NCBI GenBank assembly: GCA_028714735.1
Contig: JAQTLU010000002.1
Coordinates: 186,001-250,000, forward strand
Reading direction: 5' to 3'
Length of the DNA: 64,000 bases
DNA from: Gallionellaceae bacterium
Lineage (GTDB): Bacteria; Pseudomonadota; Gammaproteobacteria; Burkholderiales; Thiobacillaceae
Shown here: positions 46,545 through 56,280 of the stretch, piece after piece
How the letters are laid out: every line of letters starts with the position of its first letter
How positions within the stretch are numbered: position 1 is the stretch's first letter
The notes under the pieces: generated by a model
Told to the model about the DNA's origin: nothing
The model's database searches: none
The model's input: the letters and a program-made list of their open reading frames with translations, nothing else
Translations under genes and position numbers: made by a program

Positions 46545-47491
46545 TCCACCATGTCACGGTCGAGGAACTGTTTCGCCAGGCTGGCGACCAGCTCCGGCTG
46601 ACCTGGCTGGCCGGACAAACCGGCGGTAGCCGCCGGTTGACCTCGGAAACCGTCCAGAAACCCACCCTGGCCCTGATCGGCCACCTCAATTTCGTGCATC
46701 CCAACCGGGTGCAGGTGCTTGGCTGCGCCGAGATGGACTATCTGGGCAGGCTCGAGGCCGAGGATCTGCAGCAGGCCATCGACAATCTGTTCTCGACCGA
46801 ACTGGCGGCCGTCGTGATCGCCAACGGCGAGGCCGTGCCGGCGCCCCTGGTCGAGGCTGCCGAGCGCACCGCGACGCCCTTGTTCACCTCGCCGGAACAG
46901 AGCCCTTACCTGATGCATGTGCTGACCCACATCATCACCCAGGCGCTGGCGCCGTCGACCATCCTGCACGGGGTATTCCTGGAGGTGCTGGGCCTGGGCG
47001 TCCTGATCAGCGGCGACCCCTCCGTCGGCAAGAGCGAACTGGCGCTGGAACTGGTCACCCGCGGCCACCGCCTGGTCGCCGACGACGCGCTCGAAGTCTA
47101 CGCGGTGTCGCCGGAAACCCTGGAGGGCCGCTGCCCGATCCTGCTCCAGGACTTCATGGAGGTGCGCGGCCTGGGGGTCCTGAACATCCGCCGCCTGTTC
47201 GGCGAGACCGCGGTCAAGCACAAGAAGAACGTCAAGCTGATCATCCACCTCACCCCGGCCGAAAAATGGCACACCGTCGACCGCCTGGACATGAAGGCGG
47301 AGAGCCGGGACATACTCGGCGTGGCGGTGCCCGAGGTGCGTATCCCGGTGGCGGTCGGCCGCAACCTGGCGGTGCTGGTCGAGGTGGCGGTGCGCAATCA
47401 CATCCTGCGCCTGCGCGGCTTCAACAGCGCCGAGGAGTTCGCCGAGCGCCAGCGCGCGATGATGATGGACCCGGACTTCGGGGTCGACTGA
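46532..47491 (+). CDS. hprK: HPr kinase/phosphorylase
   Basis: A 319-residue protein with an N-terminal DRTGG-like domain and a C-terminal kinase domain with P-loop '[15 protein letters not shown]' and '[19 protein letters not shown]'. It phosphorylates HPr on serine. An HPr gene is not in the window. It overlaps ptsN, and rapZ follows after 10 bp. Confidence 0.97.
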   Translation: MDALIHHVTVEELFRQAGDQLRLTWLAGQTGGSRRLTSETVQKPTLALIGHLNFVHPNRVQVLGCAEMDYLGRLEAEDLQQAIDNLFSTELAAVVIANGEAVPAPLVEAAERTATPLFTSPEQSPYLMHVLTHIITQALAPSTILHGVFLEVLGLGVLISGDPSVGKSELALELVTRGHRLVADDALEVYAVSPETLEGRCPILLQDFMEVRGLGVLNIRRLFGETAVKHKKNVKLIIHLTPAEKWHTVDRLDMKAESRDILGVAVPEVRIPVAVGRNLAVLVEVAVRNHILRLRGFNSAEEFAERQRAMMMDPDFGVD

Positions 47492-47501
47492 GGCCGCCGC
47501 G

Positions 47502-48332
47502 ATGAAGCTCGTCGTCATCAGCGGCCTGTCGGGATCCGGCAAGAGCGTCGCCCTCAAGGCCCTGGAGGATGCCGGCTATTACTGCATCGACAACCTGCCG
47601 TCCGACATGCTGCCGATGGTGGTCGAGCACCTGCGCGCCGATTGCGACGAGATGGCGGTCAGCATCGACGCCCGCAGCGCCACCAGCCTGACCCGCCTGC
47701 CCGACGACCTTGCCCGTCTGCGAACCGAACTGGAGCTGAAGGTCGTCTTCCTGGAAACCAAGGACGATACCCTGGTCAAGCGTTTCTCCGAGACCCGCCG
47801 CCGGCACCCGCTCAATACCGGCGAACATTCCCTGCAGGAATGCATCCGCGCCGAGCGCAACCTGCTGGCGCCGTTGTGGGCGCTGGCACATCACCTCGAC
47901 ACCAGTGACCTCTCGGCCAACAGCCTGCGCGCCTGGGTCAGGGATTTCTGCCAGCTCAAGAGCGCCGCCTTCACCCTGGTGTTCCAGTCCTTCGGCTTCA
48001 AGCACGGCATCCCGCTCGACGCCGACCTGGTGTTCGACGTGCGCTGCCTGGCCAATCCCCATTACGATCCGGAACTGCGTCCGCTGACCGGCCGCGACGG
48101 TCCGGTGATCGACTACCTGCGCGGCCAGCCCCAGGTTCTGGAAATGCTGGAGGACATCCGCACCTACGTGGCGAAATGGCTGCCCGCCTACATCGAGGAC
48201 AACCGCAGCTATTTCACCGTGGCGCTCGGCTGCACCGGTGGCCAGCACCGTTCGGTCTGGTTTGCCGAGACCCTGGCCGGGCATTTCCGCGCCGGCCAGC
48301 AGGTGCTGATACGGCATCGGGAATTGCCGTGA
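47502..48332 (+). CDS. rapZ: RNase adapter protein RapZ
   Basis: A 276-residue protein with P-loop '[18 protein letters not shown]' and the C-terminal '[18 protein letters not shown]' and '[20 protein letters not shown]' motifs. In E. coli RapZ delivers the small RNA GlmZ to RNase E to tune amino-sugar synthesis. Its stop overlaps the next gene's GTG start. Confidence 0.97.
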   Translation: MKLVVISGLSGSGKSVALKALEDAGYYCIDNLPSDMLPMVVEHLRADCDEMAVSIDARSATSLTRLPDDLARLRTELELKVVFLETKDDTLVKRFSETRRRHPLNTGEHSLQECIRAERNLLAPLWALAHHLDTSDLSANSLRAWVRDFCQLKSAAFTLVFQSFGFKHGIPLDADLVFDVRCLANPHYDPELRPLTGRDGPVIDYLRGQPQVLEMLEDIRTYVAKWLPAYIEDNRSYFTVALGCTGGQHRSVWFAETLAGHFRAGQQVLIRHRELP

Positions 48333-48688
48333 AACCTGTACTGAGGTTGTTGCGGCCGGCCGACTGGCTGGTGCTCGCGGTCAGCGCCGCCGGCATTGGC
48401 CTGCTCTGGAACCGTGGCAGCGGCGGCGACCGCGTCCTGATCAAGCAGGAAGGCCGCGTCTTCCTGGAAACCACCCCCCGGCTCGACCGCGAGATCGCCG
48501 TGCCGGGCCCGCTGGGCGACACCCTGGTCGAGATCAAGGCCGGCCGGGTACGGGTCAAGGCCGACCCCGGACCGCACCAGATCTGCGTCAAGCAGGGCTG
48601 GCTGATGCCGGGCCAGGTCGCCATCTGCCTGCCCAACCGGGTCAGCGTGGAGCGCGGCGCCAGCGTCTATGACTCCCTCAACTATTGA
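48329..48688 (+). CDS. NusG domain II-containing protein
   Basis: A 119-residue protein (GTG start) with one N-terminal membrane helix ('[16 protein letters not shown]') and a NusG_II-type domain ('[20 protein letters not shown]', '[19 protein letters not shown]'). Such proteins occur beside Gx-transporter genes, as here (20-bp overlap). A role in redox or quinone-related membrane processes has been suggested by context in other genomes; not shown. Confidence 0.87.
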   Translation: MKPVLRLLRPADWLVLAVSAAGIGLLWNRGSGGDRVLIKQEGRVFLETTPRLDREIAVPGPLGDTLVEIKAGRVRVKADPGPHQICVKQGWLMPGQVAICLPNRVSVERGASVYDSLNY

Positions 48689-49184
48689 GCTGACCATCAC
48701 CGAGGAGGACCGCCGCATCGCTACCCTGGCGGCGGCGGCGGTCGGTCTGACCCTGGTCGAGGCGGCCATCCCGCTGCCCTTGCCGGGGATCAAGCCGGGC
48801 CTGGCCAACATCGTCACCCTGGTGGTCCTGTACCAGTTCGGCTGGCGCGCGGCGGTCTGGGTGTCGCTCCTGCGTATTGTCGCCGGCGGCCTCGCCCTGG
48901 GCACCTTCCTCACGCCCACCTTCGTCATGAGCCTGTCCGGCGGTCTCTCCAGCCTGCTGGTCCTGGGCTTGCTGGTCCGCCTGCCGCGGCGCCTGTTCGG
49001 CCCGGTCGGCCTGTCGGTGCTGGCGGCGTTCGCCCATATCGGCGCCCAGCTGGGCGTGGTCAGCATCTGGCTGATGCCGGGCGTCAACCTGGTGCCCTTG
49101 CTGGCCCTGTTCCTCGGCGCCGCCTGGCTGTCCGGTCTGGTCAACGGCCTGGTGGTGGCCAACCTGTTGGAGAAGAAACCATGA
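48669..49184 (+). CDS. Gx transporter family protein (Hpre_diP_synt_I)
   Basis: A 171-residue membrane protein with five or six helices ('[20 protein letters not shown]', '[20 protein letters not shown]', '[20 protein letters not shown]'). It fits the Gx/heptaprenyl-diphosphate-synthase-component-I family, an ECF-S-like membrane family of unproven substrate. It is coupled to the NusG_II gene upstream and overlaps ubiX by 4 bp, a context of isoprenoid and quinone genes. Confidence 0.87.
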   Translation: MTPSTIELTITEEDRRIATLAAAAVGLTLVEAAIPLPLPGIKPGLANIVTLVVLYQFGWRAAVWVSLLRIVAGGLALGTFLTPTFVMSLSGGLSSLLVLGLLVRLPRRLFGPVGLSVLAAFAHIGAQLGVVSIWLMPGVNLVPLLALFLGAAWLSGLVNGLVVANLLEKKP

Positions 49185-49777
49185 AACGCATCACCCTGGC
49201 CTGGACCGGCGCCTCCGGCATGCATTACGGTCTGCGCCTGCTCGAGAGCCTGCTCAAGGCCGGCTGCCGGGTCGACCTGCTGGTCTCCCAGGCCGCCCGT
49301 ATCGTCGCCAAACAGGAGCTGGACCTGGCCCTGCCCGGCGACACCAGGGAACTGGCGGCCATGCTGACCGCGCGCCATCCCGGCGACCTGCATGTCTACG
49401 GCGAGAAGGAGTGGTTCGCGCCGGCCGCCTCCGGCTCCAACCCGGCCGACGCCATGGTGGTCTGTCCCTGCACCATGGGCAGCCTGGCCGCCATCGCCCA
49501 CGGCCTGGCCGACAACCTGATCGAGCGCGCCGCCGACGTGATGCTGAAGGAGCGCCGGCCGCTCATCCTGGTACCCAGGGAGACGCCGTTCTCGCTCATC
49601 CACCTGCGCAACATGACCCAGCTGGCCGAGGCCGGAGCGGTCATCCTGCCGGCCAACCCCGGTTTCTACCACCGGCCGGAGACGGTCGCCGAGGTGGTCG
49701 ATTTCGTGGTCGCCCGGGTGCTGGATCAACTGGGCGTCGCCAACGACCTGCTGCCGCGCTGGGGCGGCGACGTATAA
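49181..49777 (+). CDS. ubiX: Flavin prenyltransferase UbiX
   Basis: A 198-residue flavoprotein-fold enzyme with '[18 protein letters not shown]', '[20 protein letters not shown]' and '[20 protein letters not shown]'. It makes prenylated FMN for the UbiD decarboxylase in ubiquinone synthesis. Neighbouring coq7 supports that role. Confidence 0.96.
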   Translation: MKRITLAWTGASGMHYGLRLLESLLKAGCRVDLLVSQAARIVAKQELDLALPGDTRELAAMLTARHPGDLHVYGEKEWFAPAASGSNPADAMVVCPCTMGSLAAIAHGLADNLIERAADVMLKERRPLILVPRETPFSLIHLRNMTQLAEAGAVILPANPGFYHRPETVAEVVDFVVARVLDQLGVANDLLPRWGGDV

Positions 49778-49806
49778 TCGACGCCATAGACGTTTTGGAG
49801 GCCGCC

Positions 49807-50436
49807 ATGCTGCCCATCCCCGATACCCTGATCATCAACTTCGACAAGGCCCTGCGCACGATATTCGCCAGCGCCGCCACGCGCCGGCCCTATCCTGACG
49901 CCGGCCTCGACGAGGCCGAACTCTCCGAGGCGGAAAAGCGCCATGCCGCCGGCCTGATGCGGGTCAACCACAGCGGCGAGGTGTGCGCCCAGGCCCTCTA
50001 CCAGGGCCAAGCCCTGACCGCACGCAACCCGGAGGCGGCCCAGGCCCTGGTCGAGGCCAGCGACGAGGAGACCGAGCACCTGGCTTGGTGCGAGCATCGC
50101 CTGAACGAACTGGGCAGCCGCAAGAGTTTCCTGAATCCGGTCCTGTACGCCGGCTCGTTCGGCCTTGGCGTCCTGGCCGGCGCCCTGGGCGACAAGTGGA
50201 ACCTCGGCTTCCTGGCCGAGACCGAGCGCCAGGTCGAGGGCCACCTGGACAGCCACCTGACCTCGCTGCCCGAGCAGGACGCCAAGAGCCGGGCCGTGGT
50301 CGAGCAGATGAAGGCCGACGAGATCAAGCACGCCGAGACCGCCCTGGCCCATGGCGGCGCCGACCTGCCGCTGCCGGTGAAGATGGCGATGAAGCTGTCG
50401 TCCAAGGTGATGACCCGGACGGCATACTACCTGTGA
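49807..50436 (+). CDS. coq7: Ubiquinone hydroxylase Coq7 (diiron)
   Basis: A 209-residue ferritin-like diiron enzyme with the ligand motifs '[19 protein letters not shown]', '[14 protein letters not shown]', 'VEGHLDSHL' and '[14 protein letters not shown]'. It hydroxylates demethoxyubiquinone in the penultimate step of ubiquinone synthesis. Its presence indicates ubiquinone-based respiration. GGAGG precedes the ATG. Confidence 0.97.
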   Translation: MLPIPDTLIINFDKALRTIFASAATRRPYPDAGLDEAELSEAEKRHAAGLMRVNHSGEVCAQALYQGQALTARNPEAAQALVEASDEETEHLAWCEHRLNELGSRKSFLNPVLYAGSFGLGVLAGALGDKWNLGFLAETERQVEGHLDSHLTSLPEQDAKSRAVVEQMKADEIKHAETALAHGGADLPLPVKMAMKLSSKVMTRTAYYL

Positions 50437-50738
50437 GCTTTGCCGAGAATCTGAACCTGCTGCCGGAGACCGGACAGCTGGCCGCCATCAAGCTGACCGG
50501 TCCGGACGGCGAGACCGGCCTGATCGAGAACATCCCCGGCAGCCAGGGTTCGGTGCGGGTCTATGCCTGGCTGTTGGCAAAATACGGCGACCTCGGCCGC
50601 ATGGCCGCCGCGGAAGGGCTCGAACTCTATGCCGAACACGTGGCCGACGCCCGCGCCCAGCCCGGCAAGCACCCCAATATCGACCGCCTGCTGGCCATCG
50701 TCGTCGACGGCCGGCCCTGGGGCGGCTCAATGACATGA
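50433..50738 (+). CDS. DUF2322 family protein
   Basis: A 101-residue protein (GTG start, overlapping the coq7 stop by 4 bp) containing '[20 protein letters not shown]' and '[20 protein letters not shown]', typical of DUF2322. Function unknown; translation coupled to coq7. Confidence 0.88.
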   Translation: MSFAENLNLLPETGQLAAIKLTGPDGETGLIENIPGSQGSVRVYAWLLAKYGDLGRMAAAEGLELYAEHVADARAQPGKHPNIDRLLAIVVDGRPWGGSMT

Positions 50739-50739
50739 G

Positions 50740-50758
50740 CTCGCCCGCAGCGGGCGAG
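50740..50758. terminator. Hairpin after DUF2322 gene
   Basis: CTCGCCCG and CGGGCGAG form an 8-bp stem with a 3-base loop, starting 2 bases after the DUF2322 stop codon. It separates that operon from the convergent OsmC gene. No T tract. Confidence 0.5.
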
Positions 50759-50783
50759 GGTGGCGCGCAGGCCAGGTGAGGGT

Positions 50784-51203
50784 CTAGGCGACCTCGACGA
50801 TCTCGAAGTCGTGCGTCACCGCGGCCGTCCTGGCCAGGATGATGGTGGCCGAGCAGTACTTGTCCGCCGACAGCTTGATCGCCCGTTCGACGGTTTCCGG
50901 CTTCAGGTTGCGGCCGGTGACGACGAAGTGGAAGTGGATCTTGGTGAACACCTTGGGATGGTCGTCGGCCCGTTCGGCGGTCAGTTCGACCTGGCAGTCG
51001 GTGACGTCCTGGCGGCTCTTCTGCAGGATCATCACCACATCGATCGAAGTGCAGCCGCCGGCGCCCATCAGCACCATCTCCATCGGTCGCGGCCCCAGGT
51101 TGCGGCCGCCGATGTCCGGGGCGCCGTCCATGACGATGGCGTGGCCGCTGTCGGCCTCGGCCATGAAGGCCATGCCCTCGATCCATTTCACGCGTGCTTT
51201 CAT
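50784..51203 (-). CDS. OsmC family protein
   Basis: A 139-residue OsmC/YhfA-type protein with 'GPRPMEMVLMGAGGCTSIDV' (first redox cysteine) and 'AIKLSADKYCSATIILARTA' (second cysteine). Family members reduce organic hydroperoxides or bind thiols. Single gene, divergent from rplM. Confidence 0.93.
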   Translation of the reverse strand: MKARVKWIEGMAFMAEADSGHAIVMDGAPDIGGRNLGPRPMEMVLMGAGGCTSIDVVMILQKSRQDVTDCQVELTAERADDHPKVFTKIHFHFVVTGRNLKPETVERAIKLSADKYCSATIILARTAAVTHDFEIVEVA

Positions 51204-51267
51204 GTCGTTTTCTCCTGTCGATTAGCCGCCGGATTATCCTTATATTGCAGACAGAGGCCAATCCGGT

Positions 51268-51297
51268 TTGACATGACGGAGCGATATCCCCTAAAAT
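51268..51297 (+). promoter_or_regulatory. Sigma-70 promoter of rplM-rpsI
   Basis: TTGACA (51268-51273), an 18-base spacer and TAAAAT (51292-51297). It is close to consensus, as expected for ribosomal protein genes. It leaves a leader of about 55 bases holding a hairpin. Confidence 0.75.
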
Positions 51298-51320
51298 CCG
51301 CGCCTTTCTGCAAGACCCCG

Positions 51321-51338
51321 CCCAAGAAATGTCTTGGG
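51321..51338 (+). promoter_or_regulatory. Leader hairpin of rplM mRNA
   Basis: CCCAAGA and TCTTGGG form a 7-bp stem with an AATG loop 20 bases before the rplM start codon. In E. coli the rplM-rpsI leader is the target of L13 autoregulation, so this is a candidate translational operator. Confidence 0.5.
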
Positions 51339-51358
51339 TCAATATTCAGGACAGAATC

Positions 51359-51787
51359 ATGAAAACGTTTTCCGCTAAGTCGCATGAAGTCCAGCGCGGC
51401 TGGTTCGTGGTGGATGCCACCGACAAGGTGCTCGGCCGTATGGCCGCCGAGATCGCTCATCGGCTGCGCGGCAAGCACAAGGCCATCTTCACCCCTCACT
51501 GCGACACCGGCGACTACATCGTCGTGGTCAACGCCGAGAAGATGCGCGTGACCGGCAACAAGGCCCTCGACAAGATTTATTACCGTCACTCCGGCTACCC
51601 CGGCGGTATCTACGAGACCAACTACGGCGACATGCAGAACAAGCATCCTGGCCGTGCCCTGGAAAAGGCCGTCAAGGGCATGCTGCCCAAGGGTCCCCTG
51701 GGTTACGCCATGATCAAGAAGATGAAGGTGTATGCCGGGTCCGAGCATCCGCACACCGCCCAACAGCCGCAAGTCCTGGATATCTGA
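51359..51787 (+). CDS. rplM: 50S ribosomal protein L13
   Basis: A 142-residue protein (same as E. coli) starting '[20 protein letters not shown]' and containing '[20 protein letters not shown]' and '[20 protein letters not shown]'. An in-frame start ten codons upstream lies in the leader hairpin and is not used. rpsI follows after 10 bp. Confidence 0.99.
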   Translation: MKTFSAKSHEVQRGWFVVDATDKVLGRMAAEIAHRLRGKHKAIFTPHCDTGDYIVVVNAEKMRVTGNKALDKIYYRHSGYPGGIYETNYGDMQNKHPGRALEKAVKGMLPKGPLGYAMIKKMKVYAGSEHPHTAQQPQVLDI

Positions 51788-51797
51788 GGAATAGATC

Positions 51798-52190
51798 ATG
51801 ATTGGTAACTACTACTACGGCACCGGTCGTCGCAAGAGCTCCGTGGCCCGTGTCTTCATGAAGACCGGCTCCGGCAAGATCGTCGTCAACGGCAAGCCCG
51901 TGGACGAGTACTTCGCCCGCGAAACCGGCCGCATGATCGTGCGCCAGCCGCTCGTGCTGCTGGATCGCGTGAACAGCATGGACATCATGGTGAACGTCCA
52001 CGGTGGTGGCGAGTCCGGCCAGGCCGGCGCCGTCCGTCATGGCATCACCCGCGCCCTGATCGAGTTCGATGCCACCTTCAAGCCGCCGCTCAAGGCCGCC
52101 GGCCTGGTGACTCGCGACGCCCGCGAGGTCGAGCGCAAGAAGGTCGGTCTGCACAAGGCCCGTCGGCGCAAGCAGTTCTCCAAGCGTTAA
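51798..52190 (+). CDS. rpsI: 30S ribosomal protein S9
   Basis: A 130-residue protein beginning '[20 protein letters not shown]' and ending '[20 protein letters not shown]' plus FSKR, the universal basic S9 tail that reaches the P-site tRNA. Followed by a strong terminator. Confidence 0.99.
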   Translation: MIGNYYYGTGRRKSSVARVFMKTGSGKIVVNGKPVDEYFARETGRMIVRQPLVLLDRVNSMDIMVNVHGGGESGQAGAVRHGITRALIEFDATFKPPLKAAGLVTRDAREVERKKVGLHKARRRKQFSKR

Positions 52191-52204
52191 TCGCCTGGAT
52201 GTGG

Positions 52205-52232
52205 AAAAAGCCGCCGATAGGCGGCTTTTTTT
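52205..52232 (+). terminator. Rho-independent terminator of rplM-rpsI
   Basis: GCCGCC, loop GATA, GGCGGC with flanking A5 and T7: a textbook intrinsic terminator 15 bases after rpsI. Confidence 0.92.
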
Positions 52233-52278
52233 ATGGCTACGGACTATCATCGCAAAACCGATTTTCGAGAGGAAGCAC

Positions 52279-53307
52279 ATGATCAAGGCAGGCATCGTCG
52301 GCGGCACCGGCTACACCGGCGTCGAACTGCTGCGGCTGCTGGCCCAGCACCCCGAAGTGGAAATCACCGCCATCACGTCGCGCAAAGAGTCCGGCATGAA
52401 GGTCTGGGAGATGTTTCCGTCCCTGCGCGGCCGGGTCGATCTTGCCTTCTCGACGCCGGATGAGGCCCCGCTGAAATCCTGCGACGTGGTCTTCTTTGCC
52501 ACCCCGAACGGCGTCGCCATGCAGCAGGCCCGTGAACTGCTCGATGCCGGCGTCAGGGTGATCGACCTGGCGGCCGACTTCCGCATCCAGGACATCGACG
52601 TCTGGTCGAAGTGGTACGGCATGGAACACGCCTGCCCGGACCTGGTCGCCGAGGCGGTGTACGGCCTGCCCGAGATCAATCGCGCCCAGGTCAAGGACGC
52701 CCGCCTGATCGCCAACCCCGGCTGTTACCCGACCGCGGTGCAGCTGGGCTTCCTGCCCCTGGTCGAGGCCGGCGTGATCGACACCGCCTGGCTGGTCGCC
52801 GACTGCAAGTCCGGCGTCTCCGGGGCCGGCCGCAAGGCCGAGGTGGCGGCGCTGTTCCCCGAGGCGAGCGACAACTTCAAGGCCTATGCCGTGCCGGGCC
52901 ACCGCCACCAACCCGAGATCCGCCAGGGCCTGGCGCGCATGGCCGGCCACGACGTCAACCTGACCTTCGTGCCGCACCTGACCCCGCTGATCCGCGGCAT
53001 CCATGCCACCCTGTACGCCAAGCTGGCCCAGGATGTCGACCTGCAGGCGCTGTTCGAAGCGCGTTATGCCGGCGAGTACTTCGTCGACGTGCTGCCGGCC
53101 AAGGGGCATCCGGAGACCCGCTCGGTGCGCGCCTCCAACTTGTGCCGCATCGCCGTGCATCGACCCCAGGGCGGCGACACCGTGGTGGTCCTGTCGGTGA
53201 TCGACAACCTGGTCAAGGGCGCCGCCGGGCAGGCGGTGCAGAATATGAATATAATGTTCGGGTGTGCCGAAAACCTCGGTCTGACCCAGATACCCGTTTC
53301 GCCCTGA
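52279..53307 (+). CDS. argC: N-acetyl-gamma-glutamyl-phosphate reductase
   Basis: A 342-residue enzyme with the NADP-binding start '[20 protein letters not shown]' and the active-site cysteine in '[20 protein letters not shown]'. It reduces N-acetylglutamyl phosphate in arginine synthesis. GAGAGGAAG precedes the start. Confidence 0.98.
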   Translation: MIKAGIVGGTGYTGVELLRLLAQHPEVEITAITSRKESGMKVWEMFPSLRGRVDLAFSTPDEAPLKSCDVVFFATPNGVAMQQARELLDAGVRVIDLAADFRIQDIDVWSKWYGMEHACPDLVAEAVYGLPEINRAQVKDARLIANPGCYPTAVQLGFLPLVEAGVIDTAWLVADCKSGVSGAGRKAEVAALFPEASDNFKAYAVPGHRHQPEIRQGLARMAGHDVNLTFVPHLTPLIRGIHATLYAKLAQDVDLQALFEARYAGEYFVDVLPAKGHPETRSVRASNLCRIAVHRPQGGDTVVVLSVIDNLVKGAAGQAVQNMNIMFGCAENLGLTQIPVSP

Positions 53308-53326
53308 GTTGAATTAGCCGCCTTGA

Positions 53327-53355
53327 TTGACGCCGGCCAAATTAGCCGAGATAAT
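53327..53355 (+). promoter_or_regulatory. Promoter of erpA
   Basis: TTGACG (53327-53332), 17-base spacer, GATAAT (53350-53355), 30 bases upstream of the erpA start codon with an AAGGAG ribosome binding site between. Confidence 0.7.
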
Positions 53356-53384
53356 CGATCAACTATTTTTAAGGAGTATTAGCC

Positions 53385-53726
53385 ATGTCCGACATGACCG
53401 TCCCCCTGAACTTCTCCGACAGCGCCGCCAACAAGGTCAAGGAACTGATCCAGGAAGAAGGCAATCCCGATCTGAAGCTGCGCGTCTTCGTCACCGGCGG
53501 CGGCTGCTCCGGCTTCCAGTACGGCTTCACCTTCGACGAGGTGCAGAACGATGACGACACCACCATGGAAAAGAACGGCGTCATCCTGCTGATCGACTCC
53601 ATGAGCATGCAATACATGACCGGTGCCGAGATCGACTACACCGAGGGCCTGGAAGGCGCTCAATTCGTCATCCGCAACCCGACCGCGGTGTCCACCTGCG
53701 GCTGCGGTTCGTCCTTTTCCGTTTAA
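53385..53726 (+). CDS. erpA: Iron-sulfur cluster insertion protein ErpA
   Basis: A 113-residue A-type carrier with the three cluster cysteines C41 ('[12 protein letters not shown]'), C105 and C107 ('[11 protein letters not shown]'). It delivers Fe-S clusters to apoproteins such as isoprenoid-synthesis enzymes. Own promoter and terminator frame it as a single-gene unit. Confidence 0.97.
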   Translation: MSDMTVPLNFSDSAANKVKELIQEEGNPDLKLRVFVTGGGCSGFQYGFTFDEVQNDDDTTMEKNGVILLIDSMSMQYMTGAEIDYTEGLEGAQFVIRNPTAVSTCGCGSSFSV

Positions 53727-53743
53727 CCGGATACGGGATAGGC

Positions 53744-53773
53744 AAGGGCGGCGCAAGCCGCCCTTTGTGTTTA
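53744..53773 (+). terminator. Terminator after erpA
   Basis: AAGGGCGGC, loop GCAA, GCCGCCCTT followed by TGTGTTT: a 9-bp stem with a partial T tract. It lies between erpA and yacG and ends at the yacG start, so yacG may be expressed by read-through. Confidence 0.75.
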
Positions 53774-53774
53774 T

Positions 53775-53969
53775 ATGACCGAAAAATACAAGATCGTGGC
53801 CTGTCCCACCTGCGCCAAGCCGGTGCAGTGGCGGCCGGAAAACAAGTTCCGGCCGTTCTGCTCCGAACGCTGCAAGCTGATCGACCTGGGCGAGTGGGCG
53901 GACGAAAAATACAAGGTGCCGTCCCAGGACGGCCTGGCCGAGGACGAATTCGGCGAAGGCAGCGCCTGA
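53775..53969 (+). CDS. yacG: DNA gyrase inhibitor YacG
   Basis: A 64-residue zinc protein with CPTC...CSERC ligands: '[20 protein letters not shown]' and '[20 protein letters not shown]'. YacG binds GyrB and blocks gyrase. The acidic C-terminal tail is typical. The start lies against the erpA terminator with no clear ribosome binding site. Confidence 0.95.
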   Translation: MTEKYKIVACPTCAKPVQWRPENKFRPFCSERCKLIDLGEWADEKYKVPSQDGLAEDEFGEGSA

Positions 53970-54045
53970 TCGAGCCCGGATCGGAATAAAATCCCCCAAG
54001 CGGCGGCGTGGTCATGGAACGTCGCATACAAGCAGGGGGGATGTG

Positions 54046-54897
54046 ATGAGGAAGCCCGATCGTCTGGTCGCCGGCATCTTGCTGATGCTGGCGTTGTTGG
54101 CCATTTCGGCCACGGCGCCCGCCGAGCCGCCGGCGCTGATCCTGGCCGATGTCTATCGCGACGGCATCGATCCGCGCGGCTATTGGGTCAGCGAAAAACT
54201 CGATGGTGTCCGGGCCTACTGGGATGGCCGGCGGCTGTATTTCCGCAGCGGCCATCCGGTGCCGGCGCCCGCCTGGTTCAGCCAAGATTTTCCCGCCGTG
54301 CCGCTGGACGGCGAACTCTGGCTCGGCCGGGGCGGTTTCGAGCGCCTGTCCGGCATCGTGCGCAAGGCCGCGCCGGTCGACGCGGAATGGCGCCAGGTGC
54401 GCTACCTGCTGTTTGAACTGCCCGCCGGGGCGGGCACCTTCGACGAACGCAAGGACCGCTTGCGCCGATTGGTTGCCGAGGCCGGCATCCCGTGGCTGCA
54501 GGCCGTCGAGCAGTTTCGCGTCGACGACCGCAAGGCCCTGAAGGCGAGGCTCGATGACGTGGTCGCCGGTGGCGGCGAGGGCCTCATGCTGCACCGTGCT
54601 GATGCCCTCTATGCGGCAGGGCGTAGCGACGATCTGGTCAAACTGAAGCCCTATCTGGACCGCGAGGCCAGGGTGGTCGCACACCTGCCGGGCAAGGGTC
54701 GCCATGCCGGCCGCCTGGGTGCCCTGCTGGTGGAAGACCCGGACGGGCGCCGCTTCCGCGTCGGCACCGGCTTCAGCGATGCCGAGCGGGAAAACCCGCC
54801 GCCGCTGGGCAGCCTGATCACCTATCGCTATCGAGGCCAGACGGCGAAGGGTTTGCCGCGTTTCCCGTCCTACCTGCGGCAACGCGATGAGTTTTGA
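54046..54897 (+). CDS. Exported ATP-dependent DNA ligase (Lig E type)
   Basis: A 283-residue protein with a signal peptide ('LVAGILLMLALLAISATAPA') and the minimal ligase fold: motif I 'SEKLDGVRAYWDG' with nucleotidyl lysine K51, motif III/IIIa 'VRYLLFELP', motif IV 'GGEGLMLHRADALY', motif V 'LVKLKPYLDREARVVAHL' and an OB domain. Such Lig E enzymes seal nicks in periplasmic DNA and have been linked to uptake or biofilm DNA. A GTG at 54043 is an alternative start. Confidence 0.93.
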   Translation: MRKPDRLVAGILLMLALLAISATAPAEPPALILADVYRDGIDPRGYWVSEKLDGVRAYWDGRRLYFRSGHPVPAPAWFSQDFPAVPLDGELWLGRGGFERLSGIVRKAAPVDAEWRQVRYLLFELPAGAGTFDERKDRLRRLVAEAGIPWLQAVEQFRVDDRKALKARLDDVVAGGGEGLMLHRADALYAAGRSDDLVKLKPYLDREARVVAHLPGKGRHAGRLGALLVEDPDGRRFRVGTGFSDAERENPPPLGSLITYRYRGQTAKGLPRFPSYLRQRDEF

Positions 54898-54906
54898 GAC
54901 GGGTGC

Positions 54907-55545
54907 CTAGTCGCCGGTAGTGCCGAATGTCGCATGCCAGGCCGGGTGTTCCGAGATCAGGTGCAAGGCCTGGTGCAGCAGGGTCTTGCCGGGTTCGATC
55001 TTGAACCAGGTCGACAGCCCGGACGGATGCGGCAGGGGGATCACGTCGGTTTCCCGGCCGAAATAGCTTATCCGGTGGACCTGGCCGACGCTGTCGTCCA
55101 GGCGGGGCGCCTTGATCATCTGGGCGATGGCCAGCTTGCCGACCGGGATGACCAGGTCGGGCTGGAGTATCTCCACCTCCCGGCGCAGCCAGTCGCTGCA
55201 CTGGGCGATCTCGCCCCGGTTCGGCACCCGGTCGCCGCCGTTCGGGTTCTTGCCCGGGAAGCAGCGGCAGACCGCCGCCATGTAGACCCGGCTGCGGAAC
55301 TGCTCCTCGCTGACGCCGAGCGTGGCGTACCACTTGAACAGGGTCTTGCCGGCGGTCCAGGCGAAGGGGCGACCCAGGTCACCTTCATAAGGCCCGGGCG
55401 CCTGGCCGATCTGGAGAATCTTCGCGGCGACCGGCCGGCCCTGAATCACCGGGCCGATCATGGCCGGGCAGCGGGTGCATCCGGCCAGGGCGGCCTGGTG
55501 GGCGTGCAGCCGGGCGACGGTGTCGAATCCGGCCTTGGTCATCAT
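54907..55545 (-). CDS. Uracil-DNA glycosylase superfamily protein (Fe-S type)
   Basis: A 212-residue protein like family 4/5 uracil-DNA glycosylases. Motif 1 is 'LQIGQAPGPYEGDLGRPFAW', motif 2 'PLPHPSGLSTW'. Four cysteines placed as cluster ligands are in 'GCTRCPAM' (two), 'AAVCRCFPGKN' and 'IAQCSDWL'. It excises damaged bases. Its end faces the ligase gene's end 9 bp away, and it is followed upstream on the same strand by rpiA 4 bp away. Confidence 0.87.
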   Translation of the reverse strand: MMTKAGFDTVARLHAHQAALAGCTRCPAMIGPVIQGRPVAAKILQIGQAPGPYEGDLGRPFAWTAGKTLFKWYATLGVSEEQFRSRVYMAAVCRCFPGKNPNGGDRVPNRGEIAQCSDWLRREVEILQPDLVIPVGKLAIAQMIKAPRLDDSVGQVHRISYFGRETDVIPLPHPSGLSTWFKIEPGKTLLHQALHLISEHPAWHATFGTTGD

Positions 55546-55549
55546 CGAA

Positions 55550-56209
55550 TCAACGCGTCAGCGTCTGGACCCCTTCCGGCGTGCCCATCAGGCAGACGTC
55601 GGCACCGCGGCGGGCGAACAGGCCGACGGTGACCACGCCGACGATCTGGTTGATCTCGGTCTCCATGGCGACCGGGTCGAGGATGCTCATGCCGTGCACG
55701 TCAAGGATGACGTTGCCATTGTCGGTGGTGAAGCCGGAGCGCAGCACGGGATTGCCGCCCATCTTGACCAGTTGCCGGGCGACGTAGGAGCGGGCCATGG
55801 GAATGACCTCGACCGGCAGCGGGAACTTGCCCATGACGTCGACCAGCTTGGTCTGGTCGACGATGCAGACGAACTTCTTGGCGCAGGCGGCGACGATCTT
55901 CTCGCGAGTCAGGGCGCCGCCGCCGCCCTTGATCATGGCCATGTGCCGGGTGATCTCGTCGGCGCCGTCGACGTAGACCTCCATTTCGCCGGCCTCGTTC
56001 AGGTCGATGACCCGGATGCCGTGCTTCTTCAGGCGCTCGGCGGTGGCCACGGAGGAGGCCACGGCGGCGTCGATCTTGCCCTTGATGTGGGCCAGTTCGT
56101 CGATGAAGAAGTTGGCGGTGGAGCCGGTGCCGACCCCGATAATGCCGGCCGGCACGTGTTCGATCGCGGCACGTGCCACGGCTTGTTTCAGTTCGTCCTG
56201 GGTCATCAT
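55550..56209 (-). CDS. rpiA: Ribose-5-phosphate isomerase A
   Basis: A 219-residue enzyme (same as E. coli) with '[20 protein letters not shown]', '[20 protein letters not shown]' and '[20 protein letters not shown]'. It interconverts ribose and ribulose 5-phosphate; the latter also feeds KdsD. ATG at 56209 is preceded by GAAAG; a TTG five codons earlier is less likely. Divergent from ilvA. Confidence 0.98.
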   Translation of the reverse strand: MMTQDELKQAVARAAIEHVPAGIIGVGTGSTANFFIDELAHIKGKIDAAVASSVATAERLKKHGIRVIDLNEAGEMEVYVDGADEITRHMAMIKGGGGALTREKIVAACAKKFVCIVDQTKLVDVMGKFPLPVEVIPMARSYVARQLVKMGGNPVLRSGFTTDNGNVILDVHGMSILDPVAMETEINQIVGVVTVGLFARRGADVCLMGTPEGVQTLTR

Positions 56210-56280
56210 GGCTTTTACTTTCAAGTTCTGCGCGAAACCCCGAGAATAGCGGGGTTTTCAGGCACGATCAAACGGCCCCA

